DNA of 54,962 nt, from assembly GCA_937931785.1 (NCBI GenBank), contig CALHAX010000095.1, positions 1 to 54,962 of the forward strand, given 5' to 3'. Numbering within the stretch: position 1 is the first letter of the stretch; each line of letters begins with the position of its first letter. The notes beneath the pieces are model-generated. The model made no database searches. It worked only from the letters and a program-made list of their open reading frames with translations, and was not told where the DNA came from. This document shows positions 47,224-54,962 of the stretch, in pieces. The translations under genes were made by a program, and so were the position numbers. This DNA comes from an uncultured Hyphomicrobiaceae bacterium (lineage in GTDB: Bacteria; Pseudomonadota; Alphaproteobacteria; Rhizobiales; CALHAX01).

Positions 47224-48084
47224 ATGATCGCTTTGACTCATCAACTGGACGATTATGAACGCGTTCGGGTCGGGATTGAATTCCTGTACCAGAATTGGCG
47301 CGATCATCCGGACCTGGACGTGCTCGCACGTGAAATGGATCTCAGCCCAGGGCATTGTCAGAAGCTGTTCAAGCGGTGGTGCGGTTTGAGCCCGAAAGAG
47401 TTCATTCAGGTCATAACCATTGATCATGCGCGCGAGATGTTGCGGGGGTCTGCGAGCTTGCTTGAGACAGCCTATGATGTGGGTTTGTCTGGTGCGGGGC
47501 GTTTGCACGATCTGTTTGTCGACCATGAGGCAATGACGCCCGGGGATTACAAGCGACGGGGTGACGGTTTGATGATCCGCTACGGATTTCATCCGTCTCC
47601 GTTCGGGCTTGTTCTTGTCATGGCGACGGAACGTGGCATGTGTGGTCTGGCATTTTGCGATGACGAAAATGATCGGGATGCTGCATTGGCGGATATGATG
47701 CGCCGCTGGCCGGCTGCAACTTATCTGGAAGACAGTGCGGCGACAGCCAAAACAGCTGGCCAGATCTTCCAACCGGAGAAATGGCGAGAGGATCGCCCGA
47801 TCAAGTTGGTTTTGATCGGTTCGGACTTTGAAATCGATGTCTGGCGTGCACTGCTCAAGATTCCGGCAGGAAAATCCGTCACTTATTCCGATATTGCGGA
47901 TCATATTGGTCGAACAGGAGCGTCGCGCGCTGTTGGCAGTGCTGTGGGTCGGAATCCAATTTCGTTTGTGGTGCCGTGTCACCGCGCCATGCGGAAAGAT
48001 GGCAGTCTGGGTGGATATCACTGGGGCATCACGCGCAAGCAGGCGATCATCGGATGGGAAAAAGGCCGGATGATTGCGGGTTAA
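47224..48084 (+). CDS. AraC-type HTH fused to methylated-DNA-protein cysteine methyltransferase
   Basis: A 286-residue Ada-like protein from the ATG at 47224, behind GGAGG at eight-base spacing. Residues ~10-115 form an AraC-type double HTH (LAREMDLSPGHCQKLFKRWCGLSPKEF and LLETAYDVGLSG). Residues ~120-286 are the O6-alkylguanine transferase with acceptor Cys252 in VVPCHRAMR and SRAVGSAVGRNP before it. The zinc-binding N-terminal phosphotriester domain of classic Ada is absent. It repairs O6-methylguanine and may act in regulation. Its stop and the gpmI stop share TTAA on opposite strands. Confidence 0.9.
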   Translation: MIALTHQLDDYERVRVGIEFLYQNWRDHPDLDVLAREMDLSPGHCQKLFKRWCGLSPKEFIQVITIDHAREMLRGSASLLETAYDVGLSGAGRLHDLFVDHEAMTPGDYKRRGDGLMIRYGFHPSPFGLVLVMATERGMCGLAFCDDENDRDAALADMMRRWPAATYLEDSAATAKTAGQIFQPEKWREDRPIKLVLIGSDFEIDVWRALLKIPAGKSVTYSDIADHIGRTGASRAVGSAVGRNPISFVVPCHRAMRKDGSLGGYHWGITRKQAIIGWEKGRMIAG

Positions 48085-49625
48085 GTCGCCGTGATCAGGG
48101 ATTTTCCTGTCATTTCGGCTGGCTGAGCGACTCCGAGCAGTTCCAGTAGCGTTGGTGCGACGTCGGCGAGGCGGCCGTCACTGATTTTCGCTGCGACATC
48201 AGGATGATTGACGAGAACGGTTGGCACCGGATTCAAAGTATGCGCCGTATGCGGGCCGCCGGTTTCCGGATCGATCATCATTTCGCAGTTTCCGTGGTCC
48301 GCAGTGACGATCATTGTGCCGTTTGATTCCTTGATCGCCTTCTCCAGATTGCCAAGGCACTGATCGAGATAGGTTGTGGCTTTCATCGCCGCATCCAGAC
48401 TGCCGGTATGGCCGACCATGTCGCCGTTGGCGTAGTTCACGATAATGAGATCGACGCGTTTGCTTGTGATCGCCTCAAGAAGGTGTTCTGTGACTTGCGG
48501 TGCCGACATTTCCGGTTGCAGGTCATAGGTTGCGACCTTTGGCGATGGGACAAGAATGCGTTCTTCTCCATCGAACGGTTGTTCGCGCCCCCCGTTGAAG
48601 AAAAACGTCACGTGGGGATACTTTTCCGTTTCAGCCATCCGGAGTTGTGTACGGTTGGCGGCTGCAACAACGACACCAAGCGTATTGTCCAGCACTTCAG
48701 GTGCAAAAATGGATGGCATGAACCGGTCGAGATGGTCGGAATAGGAGACCATTCCGAGTTGGGCTGCGAAGGTGACCTGTTTGCTCCTTGGGAATCCGTC
48801 GAAATCCGAATCGACAAGTGCGCCTAGTATTTCACGCATGCGATCGGCACGAAAATTAGCTGAGAGTAGACCGTCGCCGTTGCTCATGCCCGCTACTTTA
48901 TAGTTGCCAAACGAGACTGGCTCCACGAACTCGTCGGTTGTACCGGCTGTATAACTGACTTCCAGAGCCTCGATTGGGCTGTCGTGCGTTGTTCCAGTGC
49001 CGCTCGTGAGGAGGTCGTAGGCCTTTTCGACGCGGTCCCAGCGGTTATCGCGGTCCATAGCAAAGTAACGACCACAAACGGTGGCGATTTTTACGCCTTC
49101 GATGCTGGCAATCTGGTTTGCGAGTACGTCAAGGAAGCCTGCACCGCTTTGAGGTGGTGTGTCGCGACCGTCGGTGAGGGCGTGTATGGATACGGGGACA
49201 CCTTCATTTGCAACGATGCGTGCCAGGGCAACGATGTGATCCTGATGGGAGTGAACGCCGCCGTTCGAGACGAGGCCAAGAAGATGACATGTGCCTCCTG
49301 AGGCTTTCATTTTGGCGATAAAATTCTGCAGTTCTGGTGATTTTGCCAAGGAACCGTCGGCAATCGCGTTGTTGATGCGCGGAAGATCTTGCCAGACGAT
49401 GCGACCGGCCCCCAGGTTCATGTGACCGACCTCGGAATTGCCCATTTGCCCGTCCGGCAAGCCGACATCTGCGCCGTGGCAGACCAGTTCGCCGGTTGGC
49501 CACTCTTGCACCATGCGGTCCCAGTTGGGTGTGTCGCCCAGTGCGATGGCATTGGCGTCGCGTTCAGCTCTCTTGCCCCAGCCATCGAGAATGCAAAGGA
49601 CAACGGGTCCGTTGTTGTTGGTCAT
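48081..49625 (-). CDS. gpmI: cofactor-independent phosphoglycerate mutase
   Basis: A 514-residue manganese enzyme interconverting 3- and 2-phosphoglycerate in glycolysis. The metal and phospho-Ser region is CILDGWG followed by GLPDGQMGNSEVGHMNLGAG with the catalytic Ser. GGVHSHQDHI, ALTDGRDTPP, GRYFAMDRDNRWDR and VTADHGNCEMM are all intact. FFFNGGREQPF and NYANGDMVGHTG complete the set. It lies 13 bases before dapB's end on the minus strand; dapB is upstream. Confidence 0.97.
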   Translation of the reverse strand: MTNNNGPVVLCILDGWGKRAERDANAIALGDTPNWDRMVQEWPTGELVCHGADVGLPDGQMGNSEVGHMNLGAGRIVWQDLPRINNAIADGSLAKSPELQNFIAKMKASGGTCHLLGLVSNGGVHSHQDHIVALARIVANEGVPVSIHALTDGRDTPPQSGAGFLDVLANQIASIEGVKIATVCGRYFAMDRDNRWDRVEKAYDLLTSGTGTTHDSPIEALEVSYTAGTTDEFVEPVSFGNYKVAGMSNGDGLLSANFRADRMREILGALVDSDFDGFPRSKQVTFAAQLGMVSYSDHLDRFMPSIFAPEVLDNTLGVVVAAANRTQLRMAETEKYPHVTFFFNGGREQPFDGEERILVPSPKVATYDLQPEMSAPQVTEHLLEAITSKRVDLIIVNYANGDMVGHTGSLDAAMKATTYLDQCLGNLEKAIKESNGTMIVTADHGNCEMMIDPETGGPHTAHTLNPVPTVLVNHPDVAAKISDGRLADVAPTLLELLGVAQPAEMTGKSLITAT

Positions 49626-49638
49626 GTCAGATCTGCTT

Positions 49639-50451
49639 TCAATCCGTCAGCCCGAGCACGTCGAGCATGGAATAATATCCGGGCTTGCGATCCCGACCCC
49701 AAAGTGCAGCCTTGATGGCCCCGTTGGCGAAGATCTGGCGGTTTTCAGCCTTGTGGGTGATTTCTATACGCTCGTCCGGTCCGGCGAAGATGACGCTATG
49801 TTCTCCAATCACGCTGCCTCCACGCAAAGTCGCAAATCCGATCGTTCCCTCTTCTCGCGCGCCGGTATGGCCATCGCGGGAGCGCACAGATTTGTCTTTC
49901 AGGGAGATTTGACGCCCTTCGGCTGCGGCTTCACCGAGCATCAGTGCGGTGCCGGATGGTGCGTCGACCTTGTGGCGGTGATGCATTTCCAGAACCTCGA
50001 TGTCGAAGTCTTCGCCGAGCGCGGCAGCGACCCTGCGCGTGAGTGCGGTCAGCAGGTTCACGCCCAGGCTCATATTCCCAGCCTTGATGATGGTTGCATG
50101 GCGCGCTGCAGCCTTCAGCCTGGTCTCGTCATCGTCCGTGCAACCGGTGGTTCCGATGATATGGACAATGCGCGCCTGTGCGGCGAGTGCTGCGAAGTCA
50201 CAGGTGGCAGCCGGTGTGGTGAAATCGATGATGCCATCGATTTGCGTGAACAGTTCAAGGGGATCATCAATGACAGGAATACCGATTGTGCCGACATCGG
50301 CGAGCTCACCAGCGTCCTGACCAACAAAAGGTGATCCTGCAGGCTCACTCGCACCGGCGACCGAGCATCCTTCAGCGTTGTGGACTGCGGCGACCAGCGT
50401 GCGTCCCATCCGTCCGGCAGCGCCCATGATCGCGATTTTCATGTCTGACAT
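49639..50451 (-). CDS. dapB: 4-hydroxy-tetrahydrodipicolinate reductase
   Basis: A 270-residue NAD(P)H enzyme of lysine and diaminopimelate synthesis. The start ATG at 50451 ([17 protein letters not shown]) has AGGGA upstream; the frame is open to 50544 without conservation. The cofactor loop is [11 protein letters not shown]. The catalytic [16 protein letters not shown] carries the His pair and Lys. [24 protein letters not shown] and [11 protein letters not shown] are typical. It is followed 13 bases on by gpmI. Confidence 0.96.
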   Translation of the reverse strand: MSDMKIAIMGAAGRMGRTLVAAVHNAEGCSVAGASEPAGSPFVGQDAGELADVGTIGIPVIDDPLELFTQIDGIIDFTTPAATCDFAALAAQARIVHIIGTTGCTDDDETRLKAAARHATIIKAGNMSLGVNLLTALTRRVAAALGEDFDIEVLEMHHRHKVDAPSGTALMLGEAAAEGRQISLKDKSVRSRDGHTGAREEGTIGFATLRGGSVIGEHSVIFAGPDERIEITHKAENRQIFANGAIKAALWGRDRKPGYYSMLDVLGLTD

Positions 50452-50493
50452 TTTTGGATTCCCTGTTGCGGCCACTTCTGGCGGCACCTGTGA

Positions 50494-50517
50494 GGGTCGG
50501 GGTTTAAACCCCGACCC
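50494..50517. repeat. 24-base perfect palindrome between GNAT gene and dapB
   Basis: GGGTCGGGGTTT is followed directly by its reverse complement, a perfect uninterrupted 24-base palindrome. It has no T-run, so it is a weak candidate for a terminator of the GNAT gene or an operator for dapB, whose start is 43 bases away. Confidence 0.6.
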
Positions 50518-50561
50518 ACTGTCAGGCAATGCTGCATGGCGCAACAGATGACTGTTGGAGC

Positions 50562-51065
50562 CTATGCAAAGGCAAATGCTGTCTTCGAGAGCGTCTTGCC
50601 CGAGAATTTCTGGTGGGTTTCGCCTTTGGGTTCGCCGCCGCGGCGTTCGTAGAATATCTGGGCACCTGTATTATCAGACAGGGCCCAGACAATCATGCCA
50701 CGCTTGCCGCTCTCCTCAAGACGAAGGCGTGCAGTTTCGAACAGGCGTTCGCCAAGGCCCAGGCCCTGATACTCTGGTGCGACATACAGTTCGTAGATTT
50801 CACCTTCGAACGCACCGCGTGTGCGGGCAGGGCCGAGCGTAACGTATCCCGCAATGGTGTTGTTCACCTCTACGACCAGCAGGCCACCGCTGTGTTCGAG
50901 GAAATTGCGCCAGTAGGGCTCACGTCGGCTGGTGATCATCCGGCGGATGTCGATATCGGGGATGATGCCGACGTAAGCGCCATGCCACGCCGCCGCAAAG
51001 ATGCGTGTAAGTGATTGCGCGTCGTCAGGACGTCCGTTGCGGATCTTGGTCGCGTCGTCGTTCAT
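50562..51065 (-). CDS. GNAT-family N-acetyltransferase
   Basis: A 167-residue acyltransferase. It shows the N-terminal [25 protein letters not shown] and central strands [18 protein letters not shown]. The acetyl-CoA loop is [21 protein letters not shown]. The end has [22 protein letters not shown], normal for the RimI-like subgroup. Target unknown. It lies between repeat copy B and the palindrome before dapB. Confidence 0.9.
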   Translation of the reverse strand: MNDDATKIRNGRPDDAQSLTRIFAAAWHGAYVGIIPDIDIRRMITSRREPYWRNFLEHSGGLLVVEVNNTIAGYVTLGPARTRGAFEGEIYELYVAPEYQGLGLGERLFETARLRLEESGKRGMIVWALSDNTGAQIFYERRGGEPKGETHQKFSGKTLSKTAFAFA

Positions 51066-51132
51066 TGCTGAAACGTAGTTCAGACACGTCGAGGTGCCAA
51101 CATCTGTTGGACGATCTCAGTTTGGCCCTCTG

Positions 51133-51225
51133 CTATAGCGCGTCTGCTTCAAATGGAATCATGACGCGACGCTCCAGGTCGCTCTACTGGCATCCCGGTG
51201 TCTCCATTTAAGTCGGATACACCCT
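51133..51225 (-). repeat. ~92-base structured intergenic repeat, copy B
   Basis: Inverted copy of the element at 47033-47124. Read on the minus strand it begins AGGGTGTATCCGACTTAAAT and ends GACGCGCTATAG. The flanks add CCCTCT and AGAGGG, lengthening the fold, and an inner GCGAC/GTCGC stem is perfect here. It fills the gap between the Pif1-like helicase gene and the GNAT gene. Confidence 0.75.
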
Positions 51226-51247
51226 AGAGGGAAAGGCATTTAACCCT

Positions 51248-52552
51248 TCAAGCCGCATCGTGGAGGGGTTCGAATGTGGCACGGTAAGCGGTGACGGCCT
51301 GATCGAAGATCACATCGGAGCGGCGCAGAGGGCGTGCCATGGTGAGACCGGAGAGGGAGCGACAGCGCGACAAGGCAACGTAGGCCTGTCCATGAGAGAA
51401 TGTTCCGCGGCCAAAGTCGATGTGGGCGCGGTCGAGGGTCATGCCTTGTGATTTGTGAATTGTAATTGCCCAGGCGAGTCGCAAGGGAAGTTGTACGAAC
51501 TTGCCGGCGACGCTTTCAACGATCTTGTCGGCCTTTTGATCGTAGGCGTAATGCACGTTTTCCCAGGTTTCCGGTTCGATCTCGTATTCTTCGCCCTTGA
51601 TCTCGACGTAGACAGTGTCCTCGTCAATCTCGCTCACAGTGGCAATTGTCCCATTGACCCAGCGGCCCTTGCTGTCGTTGCGCAGCATGATCACGCGCGC
51701 GCCAATCTTGAGATGGAGCTGCTGGTCGGTCGGGTAAGCGCCTTGCGAGAAGTCACCCGAAACGATGGCGTCTATCTTGACGGTTTCGCCTTCGAGGTGC
51801 TTCAGAAATGCAGAGTTGATCTGAAGTGCTGCCTGATTCGTTGTCGTCAGCACGACGGTGTTCTGGGGATCTGCCAGATCCTGGAAACTGCAGACACGTC
51901 CATTCAGTTCTTCGACGCTCATTTCATCCGGATCACCATCGCGGACGGCATTCAGTACGTTGACGAAGCGTTCGTCGGACTGTCGGAACACCTCGGAAAG
52001 TTCGAGACGGGGCACCTCGACCTGCCGGAAAACGGGGGCGTTGAAGAAATATGGTCCACCGTAGGTTTCCTCGAAGTAGTGCTGTACCTCGCCGCCTTGC
52101 ACGATGGGTGGAAGCTGGTGGAGGTCGCCAAACATGACGACCTGAACGCCGCCGAACGGCAGATCCGGTGCGTTGCGGGTCTTGCGCAACGATTTATCGA
52201 TGGCATCCATCAGGTCCGCACGGACCATGGAGATCTCGTCGATGACGAGGAGCTCGAGCTTACGGATCAGGCGGGCGTTGCGTGACGAGCGGATCAGATC
52301 TGGTGTGATCAACTTTGGTGGCAGTGTGAAGAACGAATGGATGGTTTGTCCACCGACGTTTACGGCGGCCAGTCCTGTGGGGGCGACGACGGCCATTTTT
52401 GTGCTTACGGTGTCACGCAGTAACCGGAGTAGCGTGGATTTGCCGGTGCCTGCCTTTCCGGTCACGAACAGGTGCGTTTTCTCGCGTTTGATGGCATCCA
52501 GCGCCCGCTCGAATTCGGGCGTCATGTCCAAGGTGTCTGGCGTATCGCTCAT
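51248..52552 (-). CDS. Pif1-like DNA helicase (AAA ATPase)
   Basis: A 434-residue superfamily 1B helicase. Walker A is VTGKAGTGKSTLLRLL (about 31-46), then VVAPTGLAAVNVGGQTIHSFF, Walker B LELLVIDEISMV, and MFGDLHQLPP (motif III). Motif V/VI is LAWAITIHKSQGMTLDRAHIDFG and YVALSRCRSLSGL. It is a compact bacterial Pif1-type helicase, likely acting on DNA forks or G-quadruplexes. No partner gene is evident. Confidence 0.92.
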   Translation of the reverse strand: MSDTPDTLDMTPEFERALDAIKREKTHLFVTGKAGTGKSTLLRLLRDTVSTKMAVVAPTGLAAVNVGGQTIHSFFTLPPKLITPDLIRSSRNARLIRKLELLVIDEISMVRADLMDAIDKSLRKTRNAPDLPFGGVQVVMFGDLHQLPPIVQGGEVQHYFEETYGGPYFFNAPVFRQVEVPRLELSEVFRQSDERFVNVLNAVRDGDPDEMSVEELNGRVCSFQDLADPQNTVVLTTTNQAALQINSAFLKHLEGETVKIDAIVSGDFSQGAYPTDQQLHLKIGARVIMLRNDSKGRWVNGTIATVSEIDEDTVYVEIKGEEYEIEPETWENVHYAYDQKADKIVESVAGKFVQLPLRLAWAITIHKSQGMTLDRAHIDFGRGTFSHGQAYVALSRCRSLSGLTMARPLRRSDVIFDQAVTAYRATFEPLHDAA

Positions 52553-52683
52553 GCGTCGGACAGTGGGATGATTTGGGCTGCGGGGGCAAGGCTCATTGCT
52601 GTTGTCGACGGCATCATCCCCGATCTCCTAAAGCCGTCGTGAGATCGGTTATATCCTGGCGCTGGTGCCTCAGGTGCGATGAG

Positions 52684-52704
52684 TCCTGGGGACGAGCCCC
52701 AGGA
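52684..52704. terminator. hairpin after the bactofilin gene
   Basis: TCCTGGGG (52684-52691) pairs perfectly with CCCCAGGA (52697-52704). It lies 19 bases after the bactofilin stop on the minus strand and has no T-run. It is probably a transcript-end hairpin. Confidence 0.5.
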
Positions 52705-52722
52705 TTACAATCGAGTGTTCAG

Positions 52723-53271
52723 CTATTGTCGCGGGTTTGTGGCTTCGGCGTTCGGATCAACATGTTGCTGCACTGGTGTAGCTCCGTTCTGCGCTGCCTG
52801 CTTGAGTGCCTCGACAGTACGTGTCGTGCCGTTGGCGGCGAGTGACGGATCGCCATTCCATTTTAAACGACCGTCGTAGTGGGTGCCCATTTCTATGCCG
52901 ATGCCCTGGTGGAGAATGTCCCCCTCGACGATGGCAGTTTTGGCGAGTTGCACCGTGGTGGCGGTGATGGTGCCTTGCACGCGACCACGTACGGTAAGGG
53001 ATTCTGCGACGATTGAGCCGATCACGCGGCCTTTTTCGCCGATCTCTATCTCTCCACCGCGGACTTCGCCCTCGATCGCACCTTCGATCAGGAGATTTTC
53101 GCGGGAGGTCAGGTCGCCGCGGATCTGGATATCATCACAAATGATGGTTTCGCGGTCCGGAATACGGACGGCGGTCGAACGCGGGTGCTTGTGTCGCACG
53201 TCGTGCGGGGCGATTGGTTCTGCTTCGATGACAGGTTCGGTTTGTGGTTTTCCAATTGAGAATGAACGCAC
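52723..53271 (-). CDS. bactofilin (polymer-forming cytoskeletal protein)
   Basis: A 182-residue bactofilin. The central beta-helix (about 40-130) has the typical turn pattern ETIICDDIQIRGDLTSRENLLIEGAIEGEV, GEKGRVIGSIVAESLTVRGRVQGTITA and AIVEGDILHQGIGIEMG. The N-terminal 35 residues and the Gln/Asn-rich C-terminus are disordered. Bactofilins polymerise without nucleotide on the inner face of the membrane and shape cells or stalks. It stands alone here; the 445-base gap upstream (53272-53716) holds a possible tiny ORF and an inverted repeat. Confidence 0.93.
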   Translation of the reverse strand: MRSFSIGKPQTEPVIEAEPIAPHDVRHKHPRSTAVRIPDRETIICDDIQIRGDLTSRENLLIEGAIEGEVRGGEIEIGEKGRVIGSIVAESLTVRGRVQGTITATTVQLAKTAIVEGDILHQGIGIEMGTHYDGRLKWNGDPSLAANGTTRTVEALKQAAQNGATPVQQHVDPNAEATNPRQ

Positions 53272-53405
53272 TGCGTTTCCCCCCTCTGTGTGAGGTGTGA
53301 TCGCAGCTCACCACCTTGTGTTCCCAGCCCGCCATGTGGGGCGTGTGACATGCAACCTTGGTGGGATTGGGGCGGTGTGGAATGGAAGAGGTGCTCGGGA
53401 TGACT

Positions 53406-53504
53406 TCAGGCCGCATTAACTGGCAGTGTCAGTACGTCTGCATTCACACCTAGCATCAGGTCGTCCAGAAGGCGGCGATATCTGCTTTTGAGTGTGATGG
53501 ACAT
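53406..53504 (-). CDS. possible 32-residue small protein
   Basis: Within the bactofilin-carbonic anhydrase gap an ATG at 53504 opens a 32-codon frame reading MSITLKSRYRRLLDDLML and then GVNADVLTLPVNAA. The composition is protein-like, with a basic and hydrophobic helix, but there is no clear ribosome site and no known family. It points towards bactofilin, 134 bases ahead. Chance is a real alternative. Confidence 0.2.
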   Translation of the reverse strand: MSITLKSRYRRLLDDLMLGVNADVLTLPVNAA

Positions 53505-53558
53505 TGTAACGTGTCTTCACAATGATTTCAGGGGCCACAGGCATCTCTTGTCAAAGCT

Positions 53559-53596
53559 ACGTTTGGCACTCTTTAATTGAGTCGATAGTCAAACGT
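53559..53596. promoter_or_regulatory. inverted repeat before the carbonic anhydrase gene
   Basis: ACGTTTG (53559-53565) is mirrored by CAAACGT (53590-53596), 24 bases apart, about 120 bases before the start of the carbonic anhydrase gene. It could be a regulator site; no promoter hexamers are clear around it. Confidence 0.3.
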
Positions 53597-53716
53597 GATT
53601 GTTCGCCGGGCTCTGTCGTGAACGCAGTCCCAATACGGCGAGTTTTGCGCCCGGCATTATGGTTGGTCAGACTAATCCGGTCGGTCGTACAGTGAACAGA
53701 TATCCAAGGATCCGAA

Positions 53717-54577
53717 ATGAACATGCGAGTTTTGCCTTTTGTCGCAACAGCCATTCATCTGCATCTCATGAGCAGTGCCGCACTCGCCGCAGGCGGTGTC
53801 GTGTCGAATGCCGTTATTGAAAAACAGAGGCAAACTCTGGCGAATGCGACCAGAGATGTCGGGTTCGGCCCACAATCTCCCCGGGATATCGATGCAACTG
53901 CGGGGGAAAACACGCGCCATTTCCAGCCTGCACCCCAATACACACGGATGAACCTGTGCAATATCCATTTTCATGAAGGTGCGGAACACAAGGGTGGCGA
54001 GTTTACGAAGTTTGCGGGCAATGGCGATGGCAAAGGATATGGATCCGGTTATCTTTTCTCTGGAACATTGACTGACAAAGAACTTGCACCCGTTGACATC
54101 AAGGTCGGGTCAGAAAAGCACGGCACCCTGGTCCCAGGTGACACGATCGAGGTGCACTACGTCTTTACGACGGCCAAAATCAAACCTGGCCCAACACTCG
54201 GTTCTTGCCTGAGTGATGCGATTAAAAATCCTCAATTGCGCGTTGAAGCACAGGTTTTCGTTCTGGTGAATGACGACAAGGCATTGGATTTTGGCGAGCT
54301 GACACGCATTGATACAGTTGATGATCTGCATCAGGCGATCAACATACCGAAGACGACTGGAACACCCATTCGGTATGCGGGGTCGACCACTGGCCCAAGC
54401 TACAATGAAAAAGGTTCACCTTTGCAAGTGTCCTGGAGCGTTCGTCCGAAGGTTGCAAAAGTCAACATTCGGTCACTTGCGAAATGGTTGGAGGGTAACG
54501 TCTTCAAGGAAGATCACGCTCACGGCGTCAGGAACCTAGTCAAAAACAAAAAGCTTCTGTCCGGTATAACCCAATAG
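53717..54577 (+). CDS. delta-class carbonic anhydrase, periplasmic
   Basis: A 286-residue exported protein. Residues 1-25 form a signal peptide ending ALAA-GG. The core YTRMNLCNIHFHEGAEHKGGEF (in pieces, about 75-96) has Cys81 and His84, His86, His91; the histidines are the likely zinc ligands. GNGDGKGYGSGYLFSG and GDTIEVHYVFTTAK follow. These are features of bacterial delta-class carbonic anhydrases, which convert CO2 and bicarbonate. A second Cys in GSCLSDAIKNP could form a disulfide. The ATG at 53717 has AAGGA upstream. It stands alone and converges on typA. Confidence 0.82.
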   Translation: MNMRVLPFVATAIHLHLMSSAALAAGGVVSNAVIEKQRQTLANATRDVGFGPQSPRDIDATAGENTRHFQPAPQYTRMNLCNIHFHEGAEHKGGEFTKFAGNGDGKGYGSGYLFSGTLTDKELAPVDIKVGSEKHGTLVPGDTIEVHYVFTTAKIKPGPTLGSCLSDAIKNPQLRVEAQVFVLVNDDKALDFGELTRIDTVDDLHQAINIPKTTGTPIRYAGSTTGPSYNEKGSPLQVSWSVRPKVAKVNIRSLAKWLEGNVFKEDHAHGVRNLVKNKKLLSGITQ

Positions 54578-54674
54578 ATTTTGTGCGTGAGCCCGGCGTT
54601 ATTATTTGTATCGCTCGTCTGCTCCATTGAGACGCCATGGCACGCGAGCGAGTCGCGCGCTTGCGCTTATGATA

Positions 54675-54744
54675 TGTCTGCTTCCAGTCCTTTGCTGCAG
54701 GGTTCTGAAACCCTGTTTTGCGTGGCTTCTTCTGGAAGCAGACA
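54675..54744. terminator. nested dyad element between carbonic anhydrase gene and typA
   Basis: TGTCTGCTTCCAG (54675-54687) is the exact reverse complement of CTGGAAGCAGACA (54732-54744). Inside, CAGGGTT (54698-54704) pairs with AACCCTG (54709-54715), followed by TTTT on the plus strand. The inner hairpin can end the carbonic anhydrase transcript. The 13-bp outer stem is unusual for a terminator. Confidence 0.6.
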
Positions 54745-54775
54745 TTGATGCTTTTGACAATCGTTGAGCACAGAA

Positions 54776-54962
54776 CTATTCCGCTGCCGCAGCTGCCCGT
54801 TCTGCGCGCTTGCGTTCGTGTGGACATAAATGCCGTTTGCGCAACCGGATGTTTTCCGGAGTGATTTCGACGAGTTCATCGTCGCCGATGTAGGCCAACG
54901 CGCGTTCGAGCGTGAGGATCAACGGTGTTGTAAGTTTCACCGCTTCGTCCTTGCCGGACGCG
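54776..54962 (-). CDS. typA: GTPase TypA/BipA, C-terminal fragment
   Basis: Minus-strand frame that runs off the window edge; only the last 61 codons are present, ending at TAG (54778-54776). The protein reads ASGKDEAVKLTTP, TLERALAYIGDDELVEITP, and ENIRLRKRHLCPHERKR, the conserved ribosome-binding C-terminus of TypA/BipA, with an Ala-rich ending. TypA is a translational GTPase involved in ribosome assembly and stress or cold growth. The G domain lies outside the window. Confidence 0.92.
   Translation of the reverse strand, partial: ASGKDEAVKLTTPLILTLERALAYIGDDELVEITPENIRLRKRHLCPHERKRAERAAAAAE

Noticed and set aside
47033-51225. Composite transposon
   Set aside because: The paired repeats are only ~92 bases, contain no transposase, and enclose core genes (gpmI, dapB).

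Overview
The window reads as one block of an alphaproteobacterial chromosome around the replication origin. This rests on gene content and order: hemJ, rho, mnmE, mnmG, rsmG, parA and parB run leftwards, and a PEP-synthase regulator, maf, aroE, coaE and dnaQ run rightwards. Two perfect ParB sites (parS) lie in the leftward arm, and DnaA-box-like sites lie in the 670-base gap between the arms. No tRNA, rRNA, CRISPR array, prophage or insertion sequence was seen. The exact order or genus cannot be fixed from sequence alone. The layout is like that of Rhodospirillales-type alphaproteobacteria.

Left part (1-15.5 kb): the end of a LON-substrate-domain gene and a Trm112 protein; an MFS transporter and a UbiH-type hydroxylase on the minus strand; tesB; a nitrogen block (glnK-amt plus a second amt, both behind sigma-54-like promoters); then aminotransferase, ftsK and lolA. 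These are followed by an orphan OmpR-type response regulator, a YkuD L,D-transpeptidase, a conserved protein of unknown function and a YggS-type PLP protein.

Origin block (15.6-32 kb): leuS-lptE-holA run towards the convergent parB-parA-rsmG-mnmG-mnmE-rho-hemJ series. The candidate oriC is at about 27.7-28.4 kb. Rightwards follow the PPDK/PEPS regulator, maf, aroE, coaE and dnaQ, mostly overlapping. Genes on each side point away from the origin, as expected for leading-strand bias.

Right part (32-55 kb): secB, fxsA, a Tim44-like gene, mltA and an Smr-domain gene; hslVU; a histidine operon (hisB, DUF2628, hisH, hisA, an arginase-fold protein, hisF, hisE) that runs into coaA; an AT-hook/lysine-alanine-rich histone-like gene whose reading frame appears broken; adenosine kinase, nth and DUF2244; an Ada-like repair gene; gpmI, dapB and a GNAT gene; a Pif1-like helicase; bactofilin; a periplasmic delta-class carbonic anhydrase; and the end of typA.

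The least ordinary items are these: an arginase-fold protein inside the his operon with several key residues replaced; the histone-like gene with a hidden out-of-frame C-terminal domain; a ~92-base structured repeat in two inverted copies about 4 kb apart; an MltA that cannot encode a signal peptide and sits in frame behind Tim44; a possible small RNA after lolA; and a long dyad element before typA.
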